NCBI GenBank assembly: GCA_900545865.1
Contig: URAN01000022.1
Location: 1-44,148 of the forward strand
DNA: 44,148 nt
Source: an uncultured Eubacteriales bacterium
Lineage (GTDB): Bacteria; Bacillota; Clostridia; Monoglobales; Monoglobaceae
Direction of reading: 5' to 3'
Translations under genes and position numbers: made by a program
Part shown: positions 26,285 through 36,300 of the stretch, piece by piece
Numbering within the stretch: the stretch's first letter is position 1
How the letters are laid out: every line of letters starts with the position of its first letter
The notes under the pieces: generated by a model
What the model was told of the DNA's origin: nothing
Seen by the model: the letters and a program-made list of their open reading frames with translations, nothing else
The model's database searches: none

Positions 26285-27952
26285 TTATCTCAAATATTCG
26301 AGCGCACGCCAAACCATTTTTGCCGTTTCCGCACGGGTTGCCGATGCAAGCGGCGCAAACTCGCTTTCCGATACACCGTTTATGATTCCTTTGTTATACA
26401 AGAACGCAACCGCCTCTTTTGCATAATCCGAAATATCGCCTTTGTCCTCAAACGGAACGCTGTTAATATCCGTGTCCGCGCTCTCGGGCGTATGATTCTT
26501 TCGTATTCCGTTAAATAATATAACCGCCAAATCCTGACGCGTGATATTATTGCCAACACCGAATTTTCCGCCGCCCGTACCTTGTAAAAGTCCGTTGTCC
26601 GCCGCGATATTAATAAATTTAACAAACCAGTCATTCTCGCTCGCGTCATTGAACACATTCGAATTCGAACTTTCGTTATCTAACTGCATCGCGTACACGA
26701 TTATCTTTGCAAATTCCTCTCTGAGAACATTCCTGTTCGGTTCAAAACGATTTTCGCCCGTTCCGTTGATTATTCCCAAATCGTTGAGCGCCGAAATCGC
26801 CTCGTATGCCCAGTCTATACCCTCTATATCATCAAAGACGGGTTTCACCGGCTCTTTGTCGGGTATCGTCTCGCTCGGCATCTGATAGCTTCCGTTCAGG
26901 CTTGTGTTTGTTTTGCCCGTTCCGCCGCTGCCGCTGCCGCCGCCCGTTCCGCCGGATGATGAATTATCGGTATTCTTATACTTTTTATAAGCCGCAACCA
27001 ATTCCTCTGCGGAATTGAAATCCGTTCCGCATATTTTCTTGACCGCATATGAATCAATACTCTCGTTTATGCCGACAACGGATTCGTATTTGTCTAAAAT
27101 ATTCACCGCCTGTTCATAACCGTCGGCATATCGGATTTGCGTGAAAACCAAGCCCAGCTTGATTTGATTCGTCAAATCGTCAATACCGTCGATTTTTCCG
27201 TTTAAAACCTTTGACGAAAAGTATTCGCGGCGCGCCGCTGTGCCTGCCGCCTTTTGGTAATCGTTGTAAATATCCTCATCGATATTTATTTTTTCCATAT
27301 ACTTTCCAATATCCGATATTGTCTTTTGGCTGATTCCCTGAATAATCTCAAATGTGTTAAACAGACGAATGTTCTCATCCGATTTTTCGGTATTGAGCGG
27401 ATTAGACATAACATATTTTCTGAACTTTTTCATCGCCGAATCAAAATCAATGCTTTCATCGGGCGCAAAGTCAAAACCGAGAGCGAGTTTATAATCATTT
27501 ATTGTTTTTATAAATTCTTCATCGGACACTTTCGCCGCCGCATTCAAATACAACACCGCATTTTTGAAATCCTCGGGTGAAACAACCGTAATTTTAAACT
27601 CCTCCTTGTCATCGCCGCCGTTGGCGGTAAGAATCGCGTCACAAACGCCCGTTTCGCTTTGATAGTCTATATCAAAAAGAAAGCTGCCGTCCGTTGCCTT
27701 TATCTGTCGGCAATACAAAATTGCATTGCTGCGGTTATTTATATCATTGAGTATGTCCAACGACGCGTTCGGCTTAATTATTATAAGCGAAACATCATCA
27801 CTCACAGCCGTCTCGCCGAGCGAACCGCGGATTTTTAAATTTGCATTTGTATAGTCATAGTCCGTCCGATATGTAACAGCGGCGGCGTTTGCCGTCAGAG
27901 CTGCCGCTGTTATCAGACCTGCTGTTAAAAAACGCGTAAATATGTGTTTCAT
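26285..27952 (-). CDS. Secreted protein with C-terminal SLH repeats (SLH-C, copy 2)
   Basis: A protein of 555 residues from the ATG at 27952 (GGAGG 9 nt upstream; an upstream in-frame start at 27985 has no such site and falls at the end of the previous gene). Signal peptide MKHIFTRFLTAGLITAAAL, then an N-terminal region of about 310 residues with no family I know, a Ser/Gly/Thr linker near 335-360, and three SLH repeats to the end. Repeat ends read NVLREEFAKIIVYAM, NITRQDLAVILFNGI and SATRAETAKMVWRAL. It parallels SLH-C copy 1 in size, in a helical segment before the linker, and in always sitting next to SLH-N. The shared operon position suggests the two SLH proteins work together at the wall. 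Confidence 0.87.
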   Translation of the reverse strand: MKHIFTRFLTAGLITAAALTANAAAVTYRTDYDYTNANLKIRGSLGETAVSDDVSLIIIKPNASLDILNDINNRSNAILYCRQIKATDGSFLFDIDYQSETGVCDAILTANGGDDKEEFKITVVSPEDFKNAVLYLNAAAKVSDEEFIKTINDYKLALGFDFAPDESIDFDSAMKKFRKYVMSNPLNTEKSDENIRLFNTFEIIQGISQKTISDIGKYMEKINIDEDIYNDYQKAAGTAARREYFSSKVLNGKIDGIDDLTNQIKLGLVFTQIRYADGYEQAVNILDKYESVVGINESIDSYAVKKICGTDFNSAEELVAAYKKYKNTDNSSSGGTGGGSGSGGTGKTNTSLNGSYQMPSETIPDKEPVKPVFDDIEGIDWAYEAISALNDLGIINGTGENRFEPNRNVLREEFAKIIVYAMQLDNESSNSNVFNDASENDWFVKFINIAADNGLLQGTGGGKFGVGNNITRQDLAVILFNGIRKNHTPESADTDINSVPFEDKGDISDYAKEAVAFLYNKGIINGVSESEFAPLASATRAETAKMVWRALEYLR

Positions 27953-27995
27953 TATGAATTTCCTCCGATATTGTAATTTATTCAATACATAATCC

Positions 27996-30257
27996 TTATT
28001 TTTCTATACTCAGGCTCTCGCGCACGGGGCGCATATCGCTCTGCCAGAACATAAGTCTGATTTTGTTGCTCTCACCGATAATGTCAAGCGTTGTTTCGGC
28101 TGTGTACTTTCCGTCCGCGCCGAATCTCGGCTCGGCAACGTTCGAACAGCACAGCCTGTCGCCGACATACACGCCGCCGTATAATTCGGGCGCGGTGCTT
28201 GAACCGTTTTTCGGTGTAATTTCAGTCCTGATTTTTATTTTGTCGGCATTATATAAATCTTTTTTCTCTTTAATTTCATTTCCCGATGTATCATAGAGTG
28301 TACAAGCAATCTCAAATTCATCGCCGCCCGAGCCTAAACCCGATTCGAACGCTGATGATGAATCGTTTATCAGCATAGTATACGCTTTGGTTTCGTCCGT
28401 CTCGAATTCAAACGAGTATATTCCGTATGCGTCGGATTTTTTCTGTCCGATATACTCCGTCTTTCCGAATACGGATATGCTTTCATACACCCTCATCGTC
28501 ACATCTCTGTTCGGCTCGGTCACACCGTAAACCCTGACCGTGTTTCCGTCCGTTTTAACCGTCCTGTTTTTATAATGCAAAATCGCATATACGGGTTCGT
28601 ATGTCACTGTGTAGCTCTCGCCGATATTCAAGGTCTTTAGCGTGTTTCCGTACATATCCGAAAGCGTTAGCTCCATATCATCGGGTACACCGATTGATAT
28701 GGAATCTTGGGTTGCGGTTGCCGCGCCGCTGTTCGATACGGCGGTCAGCACCGCTGTTGAGGGCGAATTATATTCCATTCTGTTGCGGTGGGCCCAAATC
28801 GCATAAACTTTTTTGCCGTCCGTGCCGTTGAATCCGTATGCCTTAAATTTCGCACCCGAATTGTCAAACTTGTAAAACGGCTCTGACGAACCGAGCAGGG
28901 CGTTTATGTTTGCAATCGCCGCATATGCCTGTTTGGGCGTGTGGTCGATTCCCACAATGCCCCAGTTATGCTCGGCATCATTCACATCCGTACCCTTTTC
29001 GCGATAGTTATAAACAATCATACGCTCGACTTGCGGCTCGTATTTAACCTGTGCTGCGATACGCGTAAGCGCAATCGCCTGGTCGGCTTCGGTCAAAAAG
29101 GTATTGTTTGAATATCCGCACTCGCTGAACCAAATCGGAACGTTTGACCCCAATATACTCTTTACTTTATTCACATTTTGCATTAAGGTCATCTTGTTTG
29201 TTTCATCAGGATAATAATATACCCCGAATGTATAGGGGTGGAAGCTGAATGCATCCATATACTCCGCCGCACCGGCAGTCATCATCTCTGTCAAAAACTC
29301 CTCCCCTGTTTTGCATATTCCCGATATACCGGCATCGGTCGTCGGATAATTCATCGCCGTGAGCGCACCGCCGACAACGGTCGCTTTCGGGTTTGCCGCC
29401 TTTACGGCACTATATGCCGCCTTTAAGATTTTTGTATACTGCTCGCCCGTTGCGCCGTTATCTCCGATGCGCGAAAGGTTCGGTTCGTTCCATATTTCAA
29501 ACGCGTCAACATCATCTTTAAGCTCTTCTGCCGCAAAGCCGCAGAATTTCGCAAACTTTTCGACCTCCGCGTCCGTCCGCGGGAGTATGCTGTTTGCATC
29601 ATCGAGTACCATTAAAATTTTGAGATTGTTGTCTTTGGCGTATTGAATATATTCACGGACGTAATCGGGAACTTTATATCCGGACGAAGTATCACCTGAA
29701 CGCCAGTAAAACTCGTCTCTTATCCAACCCACGCCGCTCGCGTTTATTTGAGGAAAAGACATACTCGGTTTTTCTCTGTTTTGAAATGCAAAATGTGTGG
29801 AAAGCCCTATAAAATCGGCTTTTTTATTCACGGACACGACATTTGAATACACCGTTGATTTTGAAACGCTTATATCATTGCATTTTACGGTGACGGATAT
29901 GTTAAATGTTCCGTATGCAGCATAATCCGTTTGGATTATCCTCAAAATCTTAGTGTTCGGCGAAATCGCATACTCACACGTCTTGGTGTATAATACATTG
30001 TTATCGGAAAGGTCGGATATTTCGCACGTTACCTCTGCTTGTTTGGCAAAATCATACGGATTGGTTATCTCGACCGCAACGGCCGCAGGGCGGCATATCC
30101 CTATTTCATATGCCGCCGCGCCGACCGCCGATACATTCAGGCAATCATCGCTGAAATTCCGTGCCGCAAATGCATATTTAAATGAAAGCATTTGTGTTAT
30201 AAACACGAATATAAAAAGTAATGATTTAATTTTAAATCCCGATTTGGTTTGTATCAT
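27996..30257 (-). CDS. Secreted clan GH-A glycoside hydrolase (GH39-like)
   Basis: A protein of 753 residues. Signal peptide to about residue 32 (KYAFAARN). A beta-sandwich (about 40-145) precedes a TIM barrel (about 148-450) with FEIWNEPNLSRIG, acid/base Glu258, and PIWFSECGYS, nucleophile Glu379. SFHPYTFGVYYYP between them is typical of this clan. Then come a beta domain with LTLSDMYGNTLKTL, an Ig-like region, and a C-terminal domain ending IRLMFWQSDMRPV, related to the ends of the LamG-like proteins. There is no CBM9, unlike the two larger hydrolases. AAGGAG lies before the ATG. A retaining glycosidase is expected; substrate unknown. It precedes the SLH pair by 43 bp, a position without a hydrolase in cluster 1. 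Confidence 0.85.
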   Translation of the reverse strand: MIQTKSGFKIKSLLFIFVFITQMLSFKYAFAARNFSDDCLNVSAVGAAAYEIGICRPAAVAVEITNPYDFAKQAEVTCEISDLSDNNVLYTKTCEYAISPNTKILRIIQTDYAAYGTFNISVTVKCNDISVSKSTVYSNVVSVNKKADFIGLSTHFAFQNREKPSMSFPQINASGVGWIRDEFYWRSGDTSSGYKVPDYVREYIQYAKDNNLKILMVLDDANSILPRTDAEVEKFAKFCGFAAEELKDDVDAFEIWNEPNLSRIGDNGATGEQYTKILKAAYSAVKAANPKATVVGGALTAMNYPTTDAGISGICKTGEEFLTEMMTAGAAEYMDAFSFHPYTFGVYYYPDETNKMTLMQNVNKVKSILGSNVPIWFSECGYSNNTFLTEADQAIALTRIAAQVKYEPQVERMIVYNYREKGTDVNDAEHNWGIVGIDHTPKQAYAAIANINALLGSSEPFYKFDNSGAKFKAYGFNGTDGKKVYAIWAHRNRMEYNSPSTAVLTAVSNSGAATATQDSISIGVPDDMELTLSDMYGNTLKTLNIGESYTVTYEPVYAILHYKNRTVKTDGNTVRVYGVTEPNRDVTMRVYESISVFGKTEYIGQKKSDAYGIYSFEFETDETKAYTMLINDSSSAFESGLGSGGDEFEIACTLYDTSGNEIKEKKDLYNADKIKIRTEITPKNGSSTAPELYGGVYVGDRLCCSNVAEPRFGADGKYTAETTLDIIGESNKIRLMFWQSDMRPVRESLSIEK

Positions 30258-30310
30258 TTTAAGGTTCTCCTTTTAAATCTCCGGTCATGGGAAGGTTTAG
30301 AATATATAAT

Positions 30311-30469
30311 TTATCGATATTCGTTGGTGTGGTCGGGGCGTCGGGGACGCCGCCCCCTACAATTATTGCCATACATTCCGTTTGGTTGTAGGGGATGGCT
30401 CTCGTCTGCCGACTCGGTCAAATCGCAAAACGATTGCCACCGGCAATCTGCGACCTCGACATCCCGTGA
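30311..30469. repeat. GC-rich intergenic repeats upstream of the 753-residue hydrolase
   Basis: Part of the 448-bp gap 30258-30705. TTATCGATATTCGTT (30311-30325) recurs as TTATCGATATTTGTT at 30634-30648. GGCGTC-GGG-GACGCC (30337-30351) is a hairpin inside a G/C-rich block ending CCCCCTACAA, and TTGTAGGGG returns inverted near 30395. CGACATCCCGTGA (30457-30469) is the exact inverse of 4511-4523. These look like fragments of dispersed intergenic repeats. No gene is seen here. Confidence 0.5.
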
Positions 30470-30525
30470 GATATTAATCAAATCACGCGATTATTCCGCA
30501 TACATCCCATTTGTTATCCATATCA

Positions 30526-30609
30526 AAATCAAAATAATTTTTTCATCGCCGCCGTGGTAGGCACGGCGGAACAGGGGACGGCGATTATTCATTAAAATTA
30601 TTTTGATTT
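30526..30609. mobile_element. 84-bp MITE-like element with 16-bp perfect terminal inverted repeats (copy 2)
   Basis: AAATCAAAATAATTTT (30526-30541) and AAAATTATTTTGATTT (30594-30609) are exact inverse copies and identical to the ends of the element at 4653-4735. The cores differ at only a few positions (GCCGTGGTAGG here, GCCGCGGTAGG there). Both copies lie just beyond the 3' end of a LamG-like gene, at 33-34 bp and 96-97 bp from the stop codons. No coding capacity. Confidence 0.75.
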
Positions 30610-30633
30610 GCCGTTTCCGTTATTTCATATCAT

Positions 30634-30689
30634 TTATCGATATTTGTTCGTACATTCGGGCGACCCCGGCGATAGCGGAGACCGCCCGA
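30634..30689. repeat. Second copy of the TTATCGATATT repeat with GC-rich hairpin
   Basis: TTATCGATATTTGTT (30634-30648) is followed by TCGGGCG (30656-30662), which pairs with CGCCCGA near 30682-30688 around CCCCGGCGATAGCGGAGA. It lies just downstream of the LamG-like gene and may act in 3'-end formation. Confidence 0.45.
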
Positions 30690-30705
30690 GAGATGTTTAT
30701 CACAT

Positions 30706-33273
30706 TTATTGAATCGGGGTTGCATCGGCGAATGGAATCATTGTTGTCATTCCGTTCCAGAGATAAACCTCAACTCTGTCAACGCCTGTCATATCGGGCG
30801 CGGTATAGGTCTGTCCAAGTGTGGCTTTTCCGTATACCGCTGAAATAGGCGTCTCTTTGCTTGCATCGGCATATACGAGTCTGTTACCCGAGAAGTACGC
30901 AACAACCCAAACAAGGTTTTTAGCCGAATCGGTACAGTTAATAAAGTTGCCGCCGATTGCCACGGTTGAACCCGTTGTAATATCCGAAAGTTTCGGAAGG
31001 GTTGTAAGCTCTGCCTTTGCGAAATCCGCCGCGGTTTCAAAGTGCATATTAAACGCAGCATCCATTGTCATATCATAAACGTTCGCAACCGTCTTTGCCA
31101 CGCTTAACGAATACGTCTTTCCGCCTTTGAGATAAGCTGTCGGAGTTATCGTCACCGTCTTTCCGTCAGACGACAGGGCATAGTCAAACGCAACCGCATT
31201 ATTATCCGAATCGGCAAGAGTGATTGCACCGTCCAAGGTGTCCTCATTCATTTGTGTTCCGAAATCAAGAACAATTTCCGATATTGCCGGTGTAACTTTG
31301 GCTGTGTCGGCTATTACGTTTTCATTATAATCTTTAATCGTTACAGTCTCTGCCGAAAGAACGGGGGCTGTTACTATGCGTTCAACTTTGACATTATCGA
31401 TTAAGCACGTCGGCTTAATGTCATCTTTCCACATACCTATTTCTATACCGGTCAACTCACTCAAACTTTCATATCCGGGTATATCTTTGCTTGTTACCGT
31501 ACGTACTACAGATGCTTCGACATCACCAACCTTTGTCAACGTCATTTGATATTGTTTGTTATCGGTATCTATTTCGAACTCCATGTTATAATTTACATTT
31601 ATATCCATTGTTCCATAGGTGGAAGCCGAACTAGAATTACTGTGAACTTGTCTGTTTTGGTCTACCCACATTAACATTTGATTTGCCGATGCCCCAGATA
31701 TATCTTTGTTTAAAACCGTCACATAGAAATTATAATTTGTCGCATTTAAAAGAAACGATATTTTGATTTTACCACTTGCAGATTCAAACGACTTTCTTAT
31801 GTATGCACTGGCACTTTTGGCATCGAGTTTTACCGACTTTCCATATTCACCGTTATCAACCAATGTTGATGCGCCGCTGTGTTCCCAACCATCGGAAAAT
31901 TCCGTCATATTATCAAAGTTTTCGTCAATCAAAACTTTTTTTGGTTTTGTCGTCGGAGCATCTTTGATGATAATATCGTCAATATAAAAAGCTGCGCTTG
32001 CAGATTGATTGCTGACTCTAAATTCATTGAGCTCTGTATCTGTAAAAGTAAACTCTTTTGTCCATACAACCGTTTCACCCTGTGTTACCGTTATCGTGCC
32101 ATTCTTATTGTCAACATCCATTACCACATTTACATCATACCATTTTCCTTTTTCATATGATACTTCCCCTGCTTTGTCTTGGTCTCTTCCCAATCCGTTA
32201 TTTTCATCAAAATAGCATAATATTGTTTTGTTCATCTTAACAAGAATTTTAGTTTTATCATCTTTGGGATAAACCGAAAAATTAGCTTCGTATTTACCCG
32301 ATGTTAAGCTGTTTCCGTTTTTATCTTTAACCGCCCTATAAAGCTCGGCATTGTAATTGAGAAGATTAACTGCGTTACCGTGTGATGAATCGGCATTGAC
32401 AATTTCTGCGTCAATATTGTAATCAGCCCAATGCCATTTCCAACTGTCGGCAAAAATTTCATTTAAACTATCCGCTCCTGAAAAATCCTCTTTTACATAT
32501 GCAAAATCTGTTTCGATATACTGCTTTGTCGCTATTTTAATATTATCAAAATAGGTGTATGTCGCACCCGTACCGTTCTTATACCACGAACGGAACTGTA
32601 TTCCATATATACTGTCAATATTCAGTTCTTTATTCCTACGCTGAATCCATTTCGTTTTATCTGTATCTCCGTTACCTAAGCCTTCACCCGAAAGAGTTAT
32701 GTCAAACAATCCGGTATCCAAATTAGCAACAATTGTTACATCAATCCACTTATCCTTTATATAGTTAAAGTCTGTTCCTAATAATAGATATTTAGATCCG
32801 TTCACAAAATCCAGTATCTGCTGTGCATTGCTATCATCAGCAAGCAAATATATCGGAATTTCGCTCAATTGCTGTGATTTAAGCGAGAACGATATTTTAA
32901 CCTCACCGCTTGTAACTTTTGCGGGCAATGTATACTGGAATCCGGGCGATAATTTAACTGTAGCGTTCGGGTCAACATCCATAAGTCCGATTGCTTTTTT
33001 GTGTTCGTCATCGGTATTTGCTACCGTCATAAACTGTGGTGTTTTATCTTTGTCCGATTGAATTGCGAACCCGTTGCTGTTGCTCAAACCGGCAACATCC
33101 GCAATGTTTTCAAAATTTTCGTACACTCCGTTTTGCCAGGTATAACTTTCGGGCATATTATTAACCTTTGCCGCAAAGACCTGTGGCACTGTGATTGCCG
33201 ATACAGACAAAGCCGCCGCCAATACCGCGCTCATCTTTTTTGTGAACCGTTTAAATCCGTTTGTGAATTTCAT
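30706..33273 (-). CDS. Secreted protein with three LamG-like domains and an Ig-like domain
   Basis: A protein of 855 residues; signal peptide to about residue 34 (VPQVFAAK); GGAGG 9 nt before the ATG. Three concanavalin/LamG-like repeats lie at about 45-250, 255-440 and 445-625. Each opens with a similar strand (VYENFENI, VKEDFSGAD, IDENFDNM) and closes with a DNIKI/DDIII/DNVKV strand. A Big_5 Ig-like domain follows (about 640-765, IVLDFGTQMNEDTLDGAI). The last ~85 residues form a domain ending VEVYLWNGMTTMIPF. It sits between two hydrolase genes of cluster 2 and matches the cluster 1 protein at 4769-7132, but with one more LamG-like unit and one fewer Ig-like unit. No catalytic site seen; carbohydrate binding is the likeliest role. 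Confidence 0.8.
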   Translation of the reverse strand: MKFTNGFKRFTKKMSAVLAAALSVSAITVPQVFAAKVNNMPESYTWQNGVYENFENIADVAGLSNSNGFAIQSDKDKTPQFMTVANTDDEHKKAIGLMDVDPNATVKLSPGFQYTLPAKVTSGEVKISFSLKSQQLSEIPIYLLADDSNAQQILDFVNGSKYLLLGTDFNYIKDKWIDVTIVANLDTGLFDITLSGEGLGNGDTDKTKWIQRRNKELNIDSIYGIQFRSWYKNGTGATYTYFDNIKIATKQYIETDFAYVKEDFSGADSLNEIFADSWKWHWADYNIDAEIVNADSSHGNAVNLLNYNAELYRAVKDKNGNSLTSGKYEANFSVYPKDDKTKILVKMNKTILCYFDENNGLGRDQDKAGEVSYEKGKWYDVNVVMDVDNKNGTITVTQGETVVWTKEFTFTDTELNEFRVSNQSASAAFYIDDIIIKDAPTTKPKKVLIDENFDNMTEFSDGWEHSGASTLVDNGEYGKSVKLDAKSASAYIRKSFESASGKIKISFLLNATNYNFYVTVLNKDISGASANQMLMWVDQNRQVHSNSSSASTYGTMDINVNYNMEFEIDTDNKQYQMTLTKVGDVEASVVRTVTSKDIPGYESLSELTGIEIGMWKDDIKPTCLIDNVKVERIVTAPVLSAETVTIKDYNENVIADTAKVTPAISEIVLDFGTQMNEDTLDGAITLADSDNNAVAFDYALSSDGKTVTITPTAYLKGGKTYSLSVAKTVANVYDMTMDAAFNMHFETAADFAKAELTTLPKLSDITTGSTVAIGGNFINCTDSAKNLVWVVAYFSGNRLVYADASKETPISAVYGKATLGQTYTAPDMTGVDRVEVYLWNGMTTMIPFADATPIQ

Positions 33274-33318
33274 TTCTTTAAACCTCCGTTTTATAATTTA
33301 AATTTATTGTTTTTTGTT

Positions 33319-36300
33319 TTATTTCGAAAGAACCAACGAACCGAAATCGGTCACGAGCTTTTCCGCGCCTATTCCCGATGTGTATTCAATCCAGCCTCGG
33401 CGGCTGTTTCCGTCATTGTCATTCGCCATAAGCGAAAATCTCAAAACCTGTCCGCTCTTTGGCACAAATCCCTCTTGGAAAATCTCTGACCACGGTATCT
33501 TACATTCAAACACCGTGTATGTGTCATATCGCTTAACCGCCGCCTCGGCATTGCTTACAATCTGTGCAGTCGGCAGGTTATAAAGCGACTTGTACCGATA
33601 GACAAGACTGCCGTAATTCGGCACTTCGGCAACGCCGAACTCCGTAAAGTCACGGACACGCGCCGAATCTATATCAACCTTATCCGACAGACCGAACTGG
33701 ATATTGTCGCCGCGATACATATAGTGCGGCTCTTTCGGCGAATAGTCGAGAGAATATATATCATCCGTCACAATCGACAACAGATAAAAATAATCCTCAT
33801 CCCACATCGATATACCACTGAACGACAAGTCCTCGGGTCCGCGCCAGTCTATTATTTCTCTGACATCTTTTATATTATCCGCTCCGACCCAGCTTCCTAA
33901 CCATTCATCCGTTGATACTACGCCGTCAATTGTCGGCTTTTTTTCGGCATATGCAGAACTTCCGAAATCGAGCCGACCGCTGTAGGTATATTCGTTCCCG
34001 TTATCGAGCGTGACTTTAAGTTCTAAATCAAACGTCTGTTTCGTCACTCTCGGCGGAAGGTTCAAAAGCAATGTCGTTGTCTCTCGCGCCTTTAAGTTAG
34101 AGAACGTTCGCGGTGCGATAAACTCCGCCTCTTCACTCGGCTTTGTAACCGTCAAAGTTCCGCCGACCGTGTTTGTGTTACTTGTGTTGATGATATTGAC
34201 CCTTACACGCCAATGGGTGTCGCTTGTTTCGACTGCCTTTTCCGCGGCAAAATCAAGTTTTATCGGGTCAACGATTTTTATCTTGTGCTTTTCGCTGTAA
34301 TACACGTTTCCGTTATCGTCAACAACGCTTATTTTGTACACAAGCTTGCCCGCTGCTTTCGGCAAAGTATAAAGCTTTAACTCCGCCGAATTATCCGAAA
34401 AGCCGTTGTTTTCATTAACGCTTATACATTCGGGAAGTTCCGCCTTTATATGCAGATTTTTATCATCAATACCGGTATTGTTTTTGTATTCAAACGAAAT
34501 AACATCGTCCGACGCCGACTCTGTTTCCGTTATGCCTGCTTGGATCTTGGGGGCATAACCCTCGGCAAGGCTGAACTTGTTAAAGTTACCTATAACATAC
34601 TTTGGCTCTTGGGTCATATTGAATGTATAGATACCGTCGCCCGATGATAGTGTGTCAATCTTATTTCCGTATGCGTCATAGACATCAACCGCATCACATC
34701 CCAAGTCATATGAGAGATACGCCTCGGTATCATCCGAATTTATAAGTATAACATCTTTGTTCATCTTATTGTTATAAAACTTAAACGCACGATACTTTGT
34801 ATCGGTTCGGATGAACTCTTTATAATCGGCAACACCCTTACCGACAAAGTTATTCATCGCACACGCGGCGAGATATGCCGGTTTCGCCGTACTCGGGTTA
34901 TCGGGGTCATCATTCCAGTTTAAGAATCCCCAGTTATGCTCAACCTCGTCTTTATCCCACCTGTTATAAAAAACGTATTGAGTCAAACCATCGGCAACCT
35001 TATTTGAATTCATAAGGGCATATAGCATAACCGAGTTATACGCCTGTTCCTCAACGCTATACCTTCCCGATGAGCTTGAAAATCCCAATTCGGTGAACCA
35101 TATCGGCTTTTCGCCGCCGTATTTTCTCATCATCTCTTTCATCGTCTCGGAATAATCGATAAGCTTTTGCCAGTCGAACGTTCCGGGTGTCCACATATAC
35201 GGATGCAGAGCAAGACCGTCCATATAATCAAGGCCGCCTACTGCGAAAACTCTTTCTGCCCACTCTGCATCAAGACCCGAAGTCGACAGACCCAGAACAA
35301 TCGCCTCGGGATTCGCCGCTTTTATTGCCTTATACGCAGCCTTTATAAGTCTTGCATAATCCTCGGGCGGTGCTTGGCTCGGATTAAAGTCCTCACCGCC
35401 GTTCCATTCGTTCCATATCTCAAAAATGTTGGTATAATCTTTAAGCTCTTTTGCCATAAACGCCGCATAGTTCGCATAGCCTTGTATCGCATCGTCCGAA
35501 ACCGGTGTCTTGTCGTTATCATAATATCTGTTGGTAAAGCCGAGCATCATAAGCGGCTTTATTCCGCCCTCTTTATATGCTTTAATTTGCTCCCAATTTT
35601 CATCGGGGATTTGATACTTTCCTTTTTCCTTTTCGACCCAGCTCCACGGAACATAGTCTCGGACATATGACATACCTGATTGGCGCATCTGTGTTGCCGT
35701 CTCTTTCGGGTCACCGCGGTGCAATGCGATAACCTGTTGGTTCGCGCCGTATATCGGGTTCGCGTCCTCATCGGCAACTTTATACGCAATCGAAATCTGA
35801 TGTTCACCCTCGCTTACATACTTTTTATCGGGGCTATCTTTATAATAGGTAGTAATCCGATTTTTTACGTTATAGATACCGTACTTTTTATCAAACTTCG
35901 GTTCGAATTCGAGGGTCTTGTGCTCGTTCGCGGCGAACTCATCGCCGAACTTGCCGCTCCACACTTGTGTTCCGTTTTCGTCATAAACTTCGCTTTCGCC
36001 GTCGGCAACAATCTCTCGGTCGGTTTTGTTCGTACAGGCAACATTCAGTTTAAGTTCATCGTCCATTGAAAAAATATTGCCGTAATTCGCTGATTTAAGC
36101 CGCTCTTGTGTGACAAGGCTTTTATAGTCAACGCGTTTAACCTCTATCTTTCCGAATATTACATCCGCCTTTGACCAACCCATTCCGTTGCCCCATACAC
36201 CTATTCTAAAATCATAACCCATACATCTGTTCGCCATTTTCATATCTTCGAGATAGTATGTATAAGACTTCCACGTTTTTGTGTTTCCAAGCTGAACCGC

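Noticed and set aside
35167..35670. Plus-strand ORF of 167 codons inside the 1119-residue hydrolase
   Set aside because: Lies opposite the catalytic barrel of the hydrolase; no recognisable domain.
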